A stretch of DNA of 64,000 nucleotides, taken from Euborellia annulipes (Eukaryota > Arthropoda > Insecta > Dermaptera > Anisolabididae). The notes below the pieces were generated by a model that saw nothing but the letters and a program-made list of their open reading frames with translations, was not told the origin of the DNA and did no database searches. The stretch lies in contig JAKCPI010000492.1 of assembly GCA_023213315.1 (NCBI GenBank), forward strand, positions 434,001-498,000. The letters run 5' to 3'. How positions within the stretch are numbered: position 1 is the first letter of the stretch; every line of letters starts with the position of its first letter. The translations under genes were made by a program, and so were the position numbers. This document shows positions 21,201 to 36,300 of this stretch, piece by piece.

Positions 21201-24200
21201 AAAGTAAAAATGATTGTTTTAAACCCTGTACTGCCCTTGATCAGAGGTAGATGATTGGCTTCTGGTGTCAGGAGTCGAGGGTTCGCATACCCTCCCAGGC
21301 AAAAAATTTGTTCCATTTGAATTGGCTACCAATCAATTGAAATAAATGGGGATGGGGTCTAAATGTTCTCAGATGCCGAAAAAGATCTTGAACAAAATTA
21401 AAAAAAAAAAAATCTATAACTTATTCAACTAATTTGATATGTTTATTGACTTTTTTTTACAAACAGAGTTGTCTTTTGGAAGAAAATATTCTATATATAA
21501 TAAAAAAAAAAAAATATAAATTCGCTCACGGGCCCACATCTTGTGGGTACGTGGATGGCGACCACGAGCTGCCCGAGCTGGGACAGACAGTCTTTCTGTT
21601 CTTTGTATGCCTGTCTCTTCCTTCCTCTTTTCAACAGGCGTCAGATCGTGGCCTGTTCTATCCTTCTCAGTCGCAAAAACGCATGATAGGGCTGGAGGGA
21701 AATATTGAGGTCCGCCGACCCCGCATAGCGGGAATAAGGCGAGGACAAAGAAGAAGAAGAAGAAGAATAAAAAAATATAAATAAATAAAAAATTAAAAGA
21801 AAAATCCAAATTCCTCTATAGTGGATCAGGTTCCTAATGTAAAATTGATGACCAGAAAACAAATGTTAAAAGTTTGTAATTAAAAGGTGAGACACATGAC
21901 GTCTCTGTGTTGTTCTAGATTTATGTCATCCGTGACATCCTCTTTTTTACTTTATTTGTACTTTTTTTTTTTTACTGAAAGTTGTGCTGTTATATTTACT
22001 TTTTCTTAAATGTTTTATATTTTATATAATTATTTCTAAAATTTGTGTTTGATTAATTTAAAATAAAACTCCGAACATTGAGGAATCTTTAAATAATAAT
22101 TCTTTCTCTTACCCTATATATGAAATATATAGAGATAAAGTTTTGCGATCATGTCAAAAATTCTATGTCGAGATTTTGATGGATATACATGTTTTGAGGT
22201 CTCCAAAAAAGTGGGTCTCGCAAATTGGCCTGTCTGTCTGTCTGTGAACAAAACATCTCAGGAACTAAAAGAGCTACGATGTTGAAATTTTATATTTAAG
22301 TTAGGCACCCCCCCCCCTCTCTCAAGCGATGAAAATAAGCTTTTAAACAAAAAAAGGCCAAAAAGTACTAGTACTTTACTGATGTACTTTTTCAGTTTTT
22401 TTTTTTTCGATTTTCTCAAGTTTCACTCCAAGAATTTTGTTTAAAATTCATAAATCATATATTTTTTACATGCTCTTTGAAATGTATATTCTCATTTTGC
22501 CCTTGAAACCTTTCTAATCACACTTTACTCTTATACTTCATAGGAAAGATAGGAGAAAGTGTTGCCATGGTAATAGAATATAAATCTTTTTTTCTTTTCA
22601 GATTAAAATTCATATAAATCAACTATTTTTTAGATCCTTTTATATCAGTAAAATTTTTCGTAAAAATTGTTTGAAGTATTGATATATTTGATGTATTTGA
22701 TTTGATGTATTCCAGATTTTTCAAATTCATTTTCCGGCTCTTCCCATAGAGCCAGTGTTAATCCCTATGTGGATTTGTATGTTAATTCCGATTCAAAAGG
22801 GGGTCGGCCCCCTTTGGAACTTTTTACACATTTAAAAAAAAATTTCCATTTCTTATGAAATTTTGTATTTATTTAGGATTCTCTATTGTGTATAAAATAT
22901 CCAAATATGAGATTAAAATTTTAAAAAATAACAGTTTATTTCAAGCAGTCAACTCAAGTTTGGAACTAATGTGCTATGGGAATCTAAATATATCTCATCA
23001 AAAAAATCTGGTGTGGTAAGCACACAACTTACGATTACCGATTTTCGATTTTGTGCTACACGCCAGTCACACCAGATTTTTTTATTTGTGATTGAAGTTT
23101 AAAGAGCCCGGGCTCGGGCCCGGGGATTTATCCCCCCCTGCCCTCTCCCTTGCTGCTGCGTCAGATTTGACATATAAAAAAGTTAACTGATTAATCAAAC
23201 GATTCGAAAACAATAAGACACCGTGAAAATAGTTATAATCGCTTAAATCAGCTAATAAAAGAGTTAAATTATTTTAAGTTAACTTGAAAGGCCACTAAAA
23301 GGTTTTTTTTTTTTTTTTACAAACCTTCACCTTTGTTCAATTTTGGAGTAAAAGAAGCAGAAAATGCCACAAGTGGTTGCGATTTGTTTAGAATATAAAA
23401 ATTACAGCATCAAGAATTAATTATCTTCTATATATAAAGATGGAATGAAATTTCATCATAGAAACAGATACACTATACTATAATTAAAATAATTGGAATA
23501 TATGACAAAATCGAATTATAAACAAACCAGTAATAACCACAAACTGTGATTAGAACAAGTTTCTTTGGTAACAACATAAAATAATTATTTTATCATAGGT
23601 TTTTCTTGTGAATGCATTTTTTTTAAAGGGCCCTATTATTTTAATAATCTTTTTTCTAAACTCTATTATTAATAAATTCCATTTTGGATGCAAAAAATTT
23701 AATATCTAATTTTTTTTTTATTTTTGTTTAAAAACAATAATAAACACGCTTATTCTATTTAAAGCCTTCTTTGATTTTCCACTTACTGGCATTAATCTAT
23801 CTATATATTATAAAACTCTAAATGGACCTTTTATTAAGGTGTTCCTTAGGATTAACAGCTGATATCATTTTTCCTCCAACATACACTAAATATAGAACAT
23901 TTTCAAAATTAAAAAAATAAAATGAAATTTATAAATTCTAGATCCTTTTGGTATTTTTTCTTTATATACATGATGTATAAAAAAAAATTGAAAATTTTGA
24001 ATTTCCTTAAAGCATCTCACTTCGAATCTTTTTAAATTGAATACGAAATTGAAATATAAGGAGTTATAAATAGCAAGCTATCCAGGATATAATAATTAGA
24101 ATCTTCACTACCAAGGGTTGTTCCATTAACATGAAAACCTATTTAATTTTTCAGCTAGCGCCTGCTTACAATATATGGTTACCGGTAGCAGTCTGATCAA

Positions 24201-27200
24201 AGTGAGACCTAATGCTCGTCAATATCCTCGATACTTCTCATTAGCTGAAGATTTAAATGCCATTCGATGGAGTCCCACCAACAAAAAGTCTTCAAAAGCA
24301 ATGGGTAAATCATCATTAATAATTTCTTAGCTTTGAGCATATGCAACCAATAGGTCGTTTGGAAATTCTCTCAGTCCCTTCAATTCTATAAAACAGTGGT
24401 TCCCAACCTTTCTTAGCCCATCCTCCCCTTTCTGGAGGTTGACTAACACCTTTCGCCTCCTTTTCATTTTCATTGTATGCCTAATTTTAATTTGAAGTAA
24501 AGAGTAAAATTTATTATTTTAAACAATTTTATTATCGTAGACCTATATAAAAGAACCAAAGCAGTTTTATCCGTCACTCTTAAATAAAATAGAAAAAAAT
24601 AGCCAGTGACTGTAAAGTACTATTTTAATTTTTCCCCCTTTGAATATTCATCGCCCCCACTTATTTAGTGCCCTCCTGATAATCCAAATGATCCACTTGG
24701 GGGTCGATTGCCCCCAGGTTTGGAAACTCTGCTATAAAAGATGTGATATATAAACTTTCTATTATATTTACATAATTAATAAGTAAAATATATTGTAACG
24801 ATTTATTAGTTTTAATTAAAGACCGGACAAAAAAGCAAAAAAATGTGGAAAAAAAGCATAAAAAATCTTGAATTTGTTCAATAAGCTTAAAATTTGAAAA
24901 AAGCATTTCATAAGCAACTTCTAGTCATACCAATTGGCGGATACAAAGGGGGGGGGGGGGGTAAAAGGTAATTAATTTTAATATAAAATTTTAAAAATTG
25001 CCGAAGGATTTGCTTTACATAAAAGTTTTTGCTGAATAATTTTTAAAATTATTTTTAAAAATTATATAAATATTCGTAAAATAAGTTCAAATAAGCACGA
25101 AGGAGAAAAAAAGCATGATAACTCAAAAAAAGCATACAAAATGCAATCTCAATACACACTTAGTTTTTCGTAATTCGTGTACAAATTAAATATCTAATGG
25201 TTGCTTATAAAATTCAGCAATAAGCATTTTGCTTAAAATCCGGTCTCTACTTATAATTAATTTTAATTTTCTATACATAAAGCTACAATAACTTTGCTCC
25301 AGAGCCATAGAAATTTTGGGAGAAGTCAGAAGGGAGCAGAGGAGCTCTAAGAATTTCTTAATTATTTTTATTTGGTGTTGGTAATATCCACTATTGCTCG
25401 AAAATAATATTTTAATGTGTTGGGATCAGAACTTGCTGATTTCTTATGATTCTTTTAAAGCAGTGTTCCTCAAACTATTTGTAACTACAACACACTTTTA
25501 TTAAATCTAAAATTCCGCGACACACTATAAGTACGAATACTACTGTATAGTACAGTTCTATAGTTTGCAAATGTAATATTATATCTGGAACGTGCAAAAA
25601 ATAATATACTTTTTATTTGTTTTAAGTAAGTTTAATAACCTGTAACATGTACATAACTAATTTTTAAAGAAAAATATTAATTTTTAATGCGATGTTTGGG
25701 ACTGATGTAGAGAACAAAGTTTTTTCAATGCCAGGCTCACTCTTAATTCCTCTTCTACTGATTTTAGTTGTTCTCTTTTAAAATAAATTATAATTTATTA
25801 GGAGACAATTATTACATAATATTTCTGCGACACACCTGAAGCTTAATCGCGGCACACTAGCATGTAGTTTGAGAAACACTGTTTTAAATAATAATTCAAA
25901 CGCTATATCATTAAATTTTAATTTCAGTTCCGATTGATGCAATCAAGGAGATACGGGTCGGGAAGAACACTGAAGTGTTCAAGACTCGTGATCTTGGGGC
26001 TGCATACAGTGACGACTGCGCTTTTTCCATACTCTATGGCGAAGACTTCGAGTCTTTAGACCTGGTAGCTTCAACTCCTGAGGAAGCTTCAATTTGGATA
26101 ACAGGGCTGAATGCTCTGATAGGTGCAACCAAATGTCAGTCTTTGGTACAATGGATTATTGTTGTTTTCGTTTTTAAATTTTCAAATTGTTTTTATTTAT
26201 GTTTATGTAGCTCCTGAAGGATTAGAAGAAAAAGAGGCTTTGCGAGAACGCTGGCTTCAAGACATGTTCAATAAAGCCACTACTGACCAATCTGGCTGCC
26301 TGGACCAGCACGCCGCCACGGAGCTCATACAAAGGTTAAGCGGAACTGGTGCCATCACGACAATGAGAATTCGGCAAAAATTAGCGGCAAGTGTACTTTT
26401 TAATTAAATAATAAAAGAAGAATTTAAAATCAATTAGACATTTTTTTTTAACAAATAGAGTTCCTGATACGACTCTAATTTATGTTCTCTATATATCTAT
26501 AAAGCGATCTACATTATTCACAACCCTAAAACAAAACTCAATTTTTCTTACAAGATGTGGATTTTATAGCTGGATAGTCGTTAGCGTATAAAGAAAAGAA
26601 TAGCAGCTTTGAGTATTTCGTTTATTAAGGCCTCTATGCTGACGTTTCGGTCTTGGTCTGAACCAAGGCCTCTATGCTGAGGTTTCGGTCTTGGTCTGGG
26701 TTCAGACCAAGACCGAAACGTCAGCCTAGAGGCCTTAATAAACGAAATACTCAAAGCTGCTATTCTTTTCTTTATACGTCAATTTTTCTTTCGAATTCAG
26801 TCTATTTATTTATTGGATATAGGAGACGTAGCAGCCAAAGAATTAAATAAAATACTTTCATTTAATTGTTAATCGTCGACGTTTCGGTCGTAAATCACGA
26901 CATTCCTCAAGACTTGTGGTCAAAATATTTATTTTCAAAACAAATTGTATAATATTTATAAATAATAATATACTTTTTTTTATATTTATGATTATTTAAC
27001 AATATGATGGATATACTTACGATTAATTGTCATCCATCATATTGTTATTAATAAATAATCATAAATATAAAAAAATCTGGTGTGACTGGTCGCACAGCAC
27101 ACAACATTCTCTTACCTTTGGTAACTTGTCTCATCACTTTTTTTGTGTCGAGATATATTTAGTTTCTAACAGTATCATGTATTAGAATTCAAGATATAAA

Positions 27201-27319
27201 ATTTATAAACATGGGAAAATATTTATATTTTGTTACCATGGCAATCATTTCTCCTATCACACATACGCACAGGCAGACAGACCATGTCGGGGAAACCACT
27301 TTTTTGGATTCAAGGGACT

Positions 27320-27350
<31 letters not shown>

Positions 27351-30300
27351 TACATATATACATAGGTAAGAGAAAGTAAAAAAGTATATTATTGTTTATA
27401 AATATTATACAATTTGTTTTGAAAATAATTATTTTGACCACAGGTCCTGAAGAAAGTCGTAATTTGCGACCGAAACGTCAACGATTAACAATTAAATAAA
27501 ACTGTATTTAATTCCTTGGCTGCTACGTCTCCTCTATCCAATTCAAAAGTCTAGCCACTTCTCATCGTTTATTTATATATTTTATTTTACAGGAATTCGA
27601 CCAAAGTAAAATGGATGGCCGTCGAGGAACAATTGATAGCAAAGAATTTATCACAATGTTTAAACAAATTGCAACAAGACCAGAGGTTTATTTCCTTCTT
27701 ATTCGGTAAGAGAAAAATATCTGCATTTTATTGAATAAATTGCCCACTATCGTGTAACTCTTACTTCAAATGTTTAAGTGTTTAAACAAAATACAAAAAC
27801 ATCTTTTTTTTTTTAATTAACCATCTGTTTTTCTATTTTTTGATTTTTATCTTAGTTTAAAAATAATTGTTTCATTTTCTTTAACTTCTTCTTGACAAGA
27901 CTTCCCCTTTTAAAGTTTGCGGCGTTCATGAAATATAAACTAGGAGAAAATGTAACAAATTAATTCTAATTTTTAAACTACTAGATAATTTAATAAATTG
28001 TCCGGTGCTTTTGGAATCTCTATCATTTGAGTCCCAAGACCAAATAACCGAGGTTTCGATCTTTTCTGCATTCCAAAGCACAAAACCACATCATTCAAAC
28101 AATCTCCATTAATTTCATCAATGGAATTATTTAATAAGGTGTTAAATGATTTTGATATATTTTTTCTTTCGATCAATGAATATAAAAAAATTTGTTTTTC
28201 AAAACTTTGATTTTAGAACATTTTGAATATTAACTAAAATAATTAATTAATTAAGAAACATAACTGTACTTTTAATTTTTTTTATTTTGTTTTATCAGGG
28301 CTGATTTAGAGCATAGGCTCTGTAGTCCTTAGTATTTGTAAATATATTATTGCAATATTTAATTCAAATAAATAAATAAAGCGCTATCGTTTTAAACATA
28401 TCCACTGAAGGCAATTCCAATTAGCCATTAAAAGATAAATTGAACAAGCCCCCGAATTTCTAATATTGAATAGTTTATAAATATTATTATATATCATTTA
28501 TAACAGCATGAAAGTATATAAAATATAAAATATAGGCTCATAAGTGATATGATAATGCCTGTTAGGCTAGCTCGCCTTCTTTTGCAAGATTGCTGAATTA
28601 TTTGTCCGTTAATTTTTAATAAATACGAAATTTATTTTTGACTTGGTCACCACTTTATTTATTTATTATAGGTTGGATATTAAAGATTTTGACATTTTTA
28701 GATAAAAAAAAAAATTACAATTTTCATAATGGAGTTTTTCTTTGCATTTTCTATAAATATAAAAAAAAAAAATACTTTTTAATTAATCGTAATTAAAAAA
28801 AAGGATTCTATTATGTAAAATGCTCACGAATTTAAATCATTAAAAAAAATACTTTAAAATGCCTCAGTAGTAGACTAAAGATTCAATGACCCCTCCTGAA
28901 GCCCCTTAATTTATAAAATTTTGAATTTCTATCTACATGTATATTCTCTTAATAATTTTAAATAAATATTTCTCTAAATCATAAATTCTTTTAACAGGTT
29001 CGCTAATAAGGATTATTTAACCGTTGAAGAATTGCAACTTTTTTGGAAGGTGAACAAGGGGTAAGAAGAAAAATATAAAATTTCGTATAATAAATTATTT
29101 GATCCATTTATTTAATGCACTTTTTGTTTATAGATGACTGATTTAACACCACTAAAATGTAAAGAAATAATTAATAAATATGAACCTACACCTGAAGCTC
29201 GAATTAATGGCCAACTTTTAATAGATGGTAAGGAGAATTTTATATGTTTTTAAAAACAGGCCTTAATTAAGATTTTGTAAAAAAAAAATAATTAAAAAAG
29301 TTGAAGGGTACGTAAAACTTGGCATTGTGGTACGTAAAACTTGGCAGTAGACAGAGAGCCAAAAGAGAAACAAATTAATTTCATTAATGAATAAATTGCA
29401 GGGTACTTAAAATTGATTTTGCAATTCCTCAATCAATCAACTCTGCTTTGCCTTTGCAGTTTTTTCATAAAAGGCTCCCCCAATTCAAAATATTTTAACA
29501 CAATATTTATTTATAATAATTTAGTTGAGCCAAGTTGGTTAAACTCAAGATTAAGGTTCTGAATTTGCAACAACTAGGACTATTGTAACAGTAAAATTAC
29601 AATTTTTCCTCTTGCAAGAATGAATATATGGGAGAAAAATTTTTGTTCATATTGAGTTGGTGCACAAAAATCATTGTTGTTTTATTTGTTACTATTTATA
29701 CTTTTACTTTCATTGCAATGCTTTTAATTAATAATAATTACATCCTTCTCTATAGATAATAATTTTTGAACTGAGAGAGGACGAGATTAATCATACAGCC
29801 TTTCTTTTAGGTGATTACTCGAACAGCATGCTGTTTTTTCAAGTTGGTGTTTGAAATAAATTCTTTAAATCACAATTGTCTAGTTGAATTATTTGGTTTT
29901 TTATTTTAGGCCAATTATTTGGTTTTTTATTTTAGGCCAAAAATAAACCGACGAGTAACCACCTAAAAGAAAGGCTGTTTAGATAATAATGCTCTTCGAA
30001 AGTCATGCATATTATGTTCTACCCCTTTGAAGACTACTGTGCATTCATCTGAACGAGCTTTTCAACGAAGGAACACTCAGTCAAAAACAAGTAGAAAAGG
30101 GTTTTGTTTTGACAAAGAGTTAGTGAGGGATCCATCCAGCCGTTTTTCCACCTTGCCAAGTTTTTTAAGACGATGATCGTGAATTGTTAGGGACCTATAT
30201 CGCATCCTCTTCGATTGCTGCCAGAAGTCTTTAATTATCAAAATCAAAATCCGATGACTTATGTGGTCCGATTTGAAATTTTCAAAAGGAAAACCGTTCA

Positions 30301-33300
30301 GGTTGCATAATGACTACGCAGTTTTCCATTCTTTTTCAAAGTGATACATCATAATATGAAAAACCTAAATATAAATTGAGAAGGATGTGTTTATTAATTT
30401 AAAACATTGCGATGAAAGTAAACGTATAAACAGTAGCACATAAAATAAAATCATAGTTAAAAATAGCATCAACTCTTCTATATTATCAATGAAGTATAGA
30501 AATGAATTATTATTATGGGAGTTTTTAATTATAGACCTCATTTTTATTAAAAATATAAATACTATACAACGTTTCGACTGGTTATTCTGCAGTCGTTTTC
30601 AAGTACTCCAACTCTAATGAGCTAACCCCTAAGGGGTCGTTACGTGCATTAGAAAAGGGCTGAAATGCACGGTCCCTTGGAGGTTAGTTCACTTGAGTCG
30701 GAGCAAGTGTACAGTACTTGAAAACGACTGCAGAATAAGCACTCGAAAGGTTGTATAGTATTTATATTTTTAATAAATAATTAATACAAAATATGGTCTA
30801 TAATTAAAAACTCCCAGAATAATAATAATAATAATACTAATTCACTTTCTGTGAATCAAGGCAATCTATCTTCCTCATCTAAAGTAATTATTCAGGAGAT
30901 TAAACTTTACGCATACTCAGAAATTGACAATGAGGTTTCATGATGTTTAATATCCCTTTCTCTCCCCGGGCTATGAAAGGGGAATAATACAACCTTCTTA
31001 ATTGCTACTTAATTTGCACTAAACTTTTCAAATTTGTTATTATATAATCAATCTTATAATATTACTTTTAAGCTTCTTAACTTAATTTCGGTTTAAGGGT
31101 TTACGAAGTTACTCATTTCGGATGAATGTGACATCTTTGAGCCGGCCCAAAAGAAAATTTGTCAAGATATGAACCAACCAATTACACATTATTTCATTTC
31201 AAGTTCTCACAATACTTATTTATTAGAAGACCAACTTAAAGGACCTTCAAGCGTTGATGGCTTTACAAGAGCCTTGGGCCAAGGATGTAGATGTGTTAAA
31301 ATTGATTGTTGGGATGGTCCAGAAGAGCCACAAGTTTTACATGGAAACACTCTGACAAGTAAGGTGCCCTTCAGAGATTGCATCCGAGTTATTAAAGAAT
31401 TCGCCTTCATTTCCTCGCCGTAAGTGAAATTCTTAATTTTAATATAAACATTATTATTACTACTTTGACAAAATATTTATCTATAAAACAAATGGGAATT
31501 TGAAATTTTTTTTATAATTTTTATATAACGACAGCTGAGAGGTTGATCCTTTTTCTTGACCCTACCCTGTTTCATTAGAGAGTGCTATTCAATATATGAA
31601 ACTTGGGAAAATTGTGCCGAATTCATAAGATAGCTCAATAGATCCTGTAGTGAGATATGAAGAAAAGAGCAGATGCTCTTATGATAGTTAAATAAATGAG
31701 ATTTAGAATTTAAGAGCACAAGGACCAGACCTAATCGACAAAGTTAAAATTTAAATACTTTTTCGAGACCTATTTATTTGAATCAGATATTAACATTCAA
31801 CAAATACCTCGATTCTGACATAACATGTCAGGTAAGGGGACGTCCACATATTACGTGAGCCCTTTTTAGTCCCCCCATGTCACATACAAGCAAACCCCGT
31901 CACAACATAGAACTACCCCCCCCCCCCTCCCGAATAAAATTTCTTATACAAAATTCATATCATTTTATCTTTTTTTTTTTTCAAAAAATTTTATAAATTC
32001 AACTTTTAATTGTTATGTCACACTTATAGAAGCCCCCGGGCCCCCCATGTCACATTAGTAACGTTTTGTCCTGACCCTTCCCCTCCCCCTAACCTGTTAC
32101 GTAATATGTGGACGATTCCTTACCTGACATGTTATGTCAAAATCGAGGTATTTGTTGAATATTAATATCTGATTCAAATAAATAGGTCTCGAAAAACTAT
32201 TTAAATTTTAACTTTGTCGACTAGGTCTGGTCCTTTAACTAGTGTTAGGTTTACTATTTCATAAAACGTAATAGCAGGGCCAGACAACTGACCATTTTCT
32301 ATAAAACAGGATTTATTTCTTAAAAGAATTCTTTGTCTATTTCTCATTTAAAATAATTGTATTTTTTTATAAGTGCGCATCTGTTCTTGATCCTGATAAA
32401 AATTTTCACTTGAAAGTAGATTTAAGTTATCATTATCTTTAAAGTCGCATTTAATTATTTTGGCAAATACTCAAATGCTTGTAATTCTCCATTATGTTAA
32501 CTTTTTTCAATGCTACCTGTTTGACGATATTTTTCTATTTTATTTATTATATTAGGAATATAGAAGTCAGTCAATTAATTTTCCCTTAAGACTGTCCTTT
32601 GTTCTTTTTATTTTCATTTCCAATTAATTTCAAGTTGTCATGCTGTTTTGTTGTCCCCGAGGAAGAGTCGAAAATATTTATCGCAATTTTAGGATCTAAT
32701 CATTTCAATTGTTATATTTAATATACATGTATGTATAATGTTCCCTATATATGGAGGTCTACACATGACCATGGACCGGGTCGATAAATTATTACTGTTT
32801 ATGTCCTCAAATTTTTCATTTTGTCTTCTAATTTCTCTTTTTATGTATTGATAAAAATTTTTAGTATAAAATGAAATTTTTTAATTTTTCATAAATATAA
32901 ATATAAAAAAAAATTTGAAAACTAATTTGAATACAAATGAAATGAGGAAAAAAACCGCAAGAATTTTTTCACTTGAACTAATAATAATTTAAGAAAAATT
33001 GAAACAAACAAAAAAATCATAAAAGTATAATTTTAAGACAAAATGCGATCTAGAAGAAGATAAAAAATAATTTTTCAACTAGGGCATCCCTACTAAAATT
33101 TAAACTTTCAAATGCTTAAAAAAACTATATTTGTATATATTAATTTCTCAAATATTTAATTAATTATTTTGATTTATTTTATTATTATAGCGATTATAAT
33201 TTGAAATAACTAAATAGTCGTCTTAATCATTTCTAGGTTTCCATTAATTCTTCATTTGGAAAATCATTGTAGTATAGATCAGCAACGCCAAGTGGCTCAA

Positions 33301-36300
33301 ATTCTCAAAACAACACTTCAAAATTCGCTTTATATCCATAAGGAGGATTATCCCAGGGAAGTGAGTGAGATGACTCCTCATGAGCTTAGAGGAAAAGTTT
33401 TACTCATGGTAAATATTGCAATCTATTAATTTTCAAATAAACATATTCTTTAGGCAAATTTAAATATTGTAAAAAAAAAAAAAAATATTTATCTCATAAA
33501 ATTAAATTTAAATATATTTAATTATGTTAAAAAATAGGTAGTTAAATTACAAAAAAAAAATTATAAACAAGGATTAACCATACCATACACTCTGGAAATA
33601 TGAGTTGTGATTTCTAGAGTTTTCAATCTCATATTTCTTGAGGAGTATGCAAGTCATGGTTATTTTTATGGTTGTTGTTTATATAAATAAATATATTTTT
33701 ATTAATTAAAAAAGAGATTAAATACATGTATATAGTTTCTCTTTTTACCGTCTAGAGGCAGTCCTGAGATTTTTTTTTGGGAAGGGGCTAAAATTTTTGA
33801 GTCATCTTGTTGGAAGGGGAGGGGGTAAAACAAGATTTTATTTTATTTATTTATTTTTTTTTTTTAATTTATTTATGGTCTTTTTCGGCATCTAAGGCTA
33901 TGTAAACCCCATCCCTATTTATTTCAACTGATTGGTAGCCAATTCAAATGGAATAAATTTTTTTCGCTTGGGATGGGAGGCGAACCCGGGACCCTAGGCT
34001 CGAGAAGCAAATCTCTTACTTGAGCCACGGGTCACGGACATATTTTATTTTTAAAATATATGAAAATTTTTTATCATTAAATTTTTCATTTCAAATAGAA
34101 TTTACGAGGGCAGGTCAATAAGTCCGTGACTTTTTGAATTTCCCGCCTCTTAACTGAAATGGCAACACTGCTCCTGTCAGCAGGCAACTATCAGCTGACT
34201 CCTGTCGAAATTTGAACCAGCTGGGTCTTTTAGTTTTTGTTTGACATCCATTAATAGCAGACTACCTCGTGATTTGAGAAGAAAATGGAAAAAAATGAAT
34301 CTTCAGTTTCCTTGGCAAAAATCCATGAATTGGGTTAAGAATTGCTTCCTCATCCGCCCTATTCTCCGGATTTTGCCCCGAGCGACTATTTCTTGTTTCC
34401 AATTCTGAAAAAATGGTTCGGCGGAAAGAGATTTGACTCCAACGATGATTTTGATGCCCTCAACAAATCTTATTTTTTGGAAGGGATAAAAAAATTGGAG
34501 AAACGTTGGACAAAGTTGGCTGAAAAAAATTTTTTTTTCTTCAAGCTATACTGAAAAAACTTGCCTCTATGATAGGTAATTAAAATGCAACAAAAAAAAG
34601 TTATACCTAACCTCCAAGCGCATTACACTTGAAATTTCACAAAAATCACAGAATTTTATGATTTTTTTAAAAGTATCCAAACAGAATATTTGACACCTAT
34701 AGTGAAAATCAATTATATTAGACTTATAAAAAGACAATGAATTATTGAAAATGTATTTTTTTAATTTGAGGTAGCGCAATGGATATAAAAATGACGCATT
34801 ATAGCGTCAAGTACGGATGACGGCTGCGCGTTCTGACGATGACCGCCCGGGGCTCCCCTCCACCCATACTCAGTGAGTTGGGGTTTAGAAGAATTATAAA
34901 AGCCAGGGCATAGCTTCCAAAAAAAGCTAATTCGAACTTTTAAACCGCCAAAACTCAACTTCCAGGCAAAAGAATATTACGAAATTATTGATTGGACTAC
35001 TACAACTATTTATCTACCACCTTTGTTGCGAAGAGTATCTGTCGAAGAAATGTGGGCCAAAATTTCAACTGGCACAACAGCGAAAGATTGGAACTTCCAT
35101 AAATTTCCGTGTCACACGCAGGGGGGGGGGAGCGCTGTGTGAAATTGGTTACTGAAGCCTCCTCAAAACTCGTTGGCGCCAAGAACAGAGATGGTTTCAT
35201 CCGAACAACGCTGCTATCAATGCCAAGTTTTGCAAGCAAGTGTGATATTACTGTCACATGTACTCCTGAAGATGGGTTAATAGCCCGAAATATATCGAGT
35301 TAGAAATTCAATATTTCTTTCATTTATAACTTAGTGAAACCACACATATACTAAATAATTGAAATGTTATTATTTTTCCACTCACCAAAAGAAATTTAGT
35401 AGAAATTCTTTAATAAAAATAATAATTCTGATATGTTTAGCCCAGAGAAGCCCTGATATTTAATTTTTTCTTTTTCTTTTTTAGGGTAAACGTTTGCCAT
35501 TAGATTGGAAAGAAGACCAAGGGGAGGTTACAGATGAGGACGAGGGAAACGAAACAAGCAAAAAGAAAGAAAAGCCTCGTAAAGTGCCACTATGTAAAGA
35601 ACTTTCTGACTTAGTATGTCTGGTACGAACACGTTTTATTGATTTTCAGACATCAAAGCAAATTCGTAAGAATCTTTTTTTTAATTTGTTTTTTTATTCT
35701 AAATAAAAATGGAAATTCACAACAATGATATGTTCAGAAACTCCTAGGGAGGTATGCTCACTAGCAGAATCAACTGCTGGAAAACTTGCTCATTCTCAAT
35801 CGGAAGATTTCGTCAATCATAATAAATCTTTTCTTACACGAGTTTTTCCAAATGGAAGCAGAGTTGATTCGAGTAATTATAATCCTCAAGATTTTTGGAA
35901 TTCAGGGTGTCAATTAGGTATTATATTTAATTTGTTTATTCTTTTCTTTTAGAATTAATCATTAAAATACAAATTTATGTCTTGATCTTAAATTAAATCT
36001 CGATTTAATTTTCAGTGGCTCTGAATTTCCAAACACCGGGTCCGATGATGGATGTATATGATGGTCGTTTTCGACAGAACGGAAGTTGCGGTTATGTGCT
36101 CAAGCCCTCGATCATGCGAGAAGAAATTTCTATCTTCAGCGCAAATGCTCGAGAATTTATACCGGGAGTTCCACCTCAAGTTCTTCATCTAAAGGTTGAG
36201 TAAATGTGATTCAACAAATTAATAATAATGCATGTTTTATTTATTATTCCCTTCAATAAATATATTAATTTATCTTATCCATATATGCTTATACTATTAA

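Noticed and set aside
21429..21862. Frames of 73-126 codons on both strands
   Set aside because: They cross the LINE 3' end and its (AAG)n tail; composition, not coding.
29050..29060. Four extra residues VNKG in PLCL exon 6
   Set aside because: They need the GGG|GTAAGA donor, which shifts the frame to a stop in exon 7; not included in the coding model.
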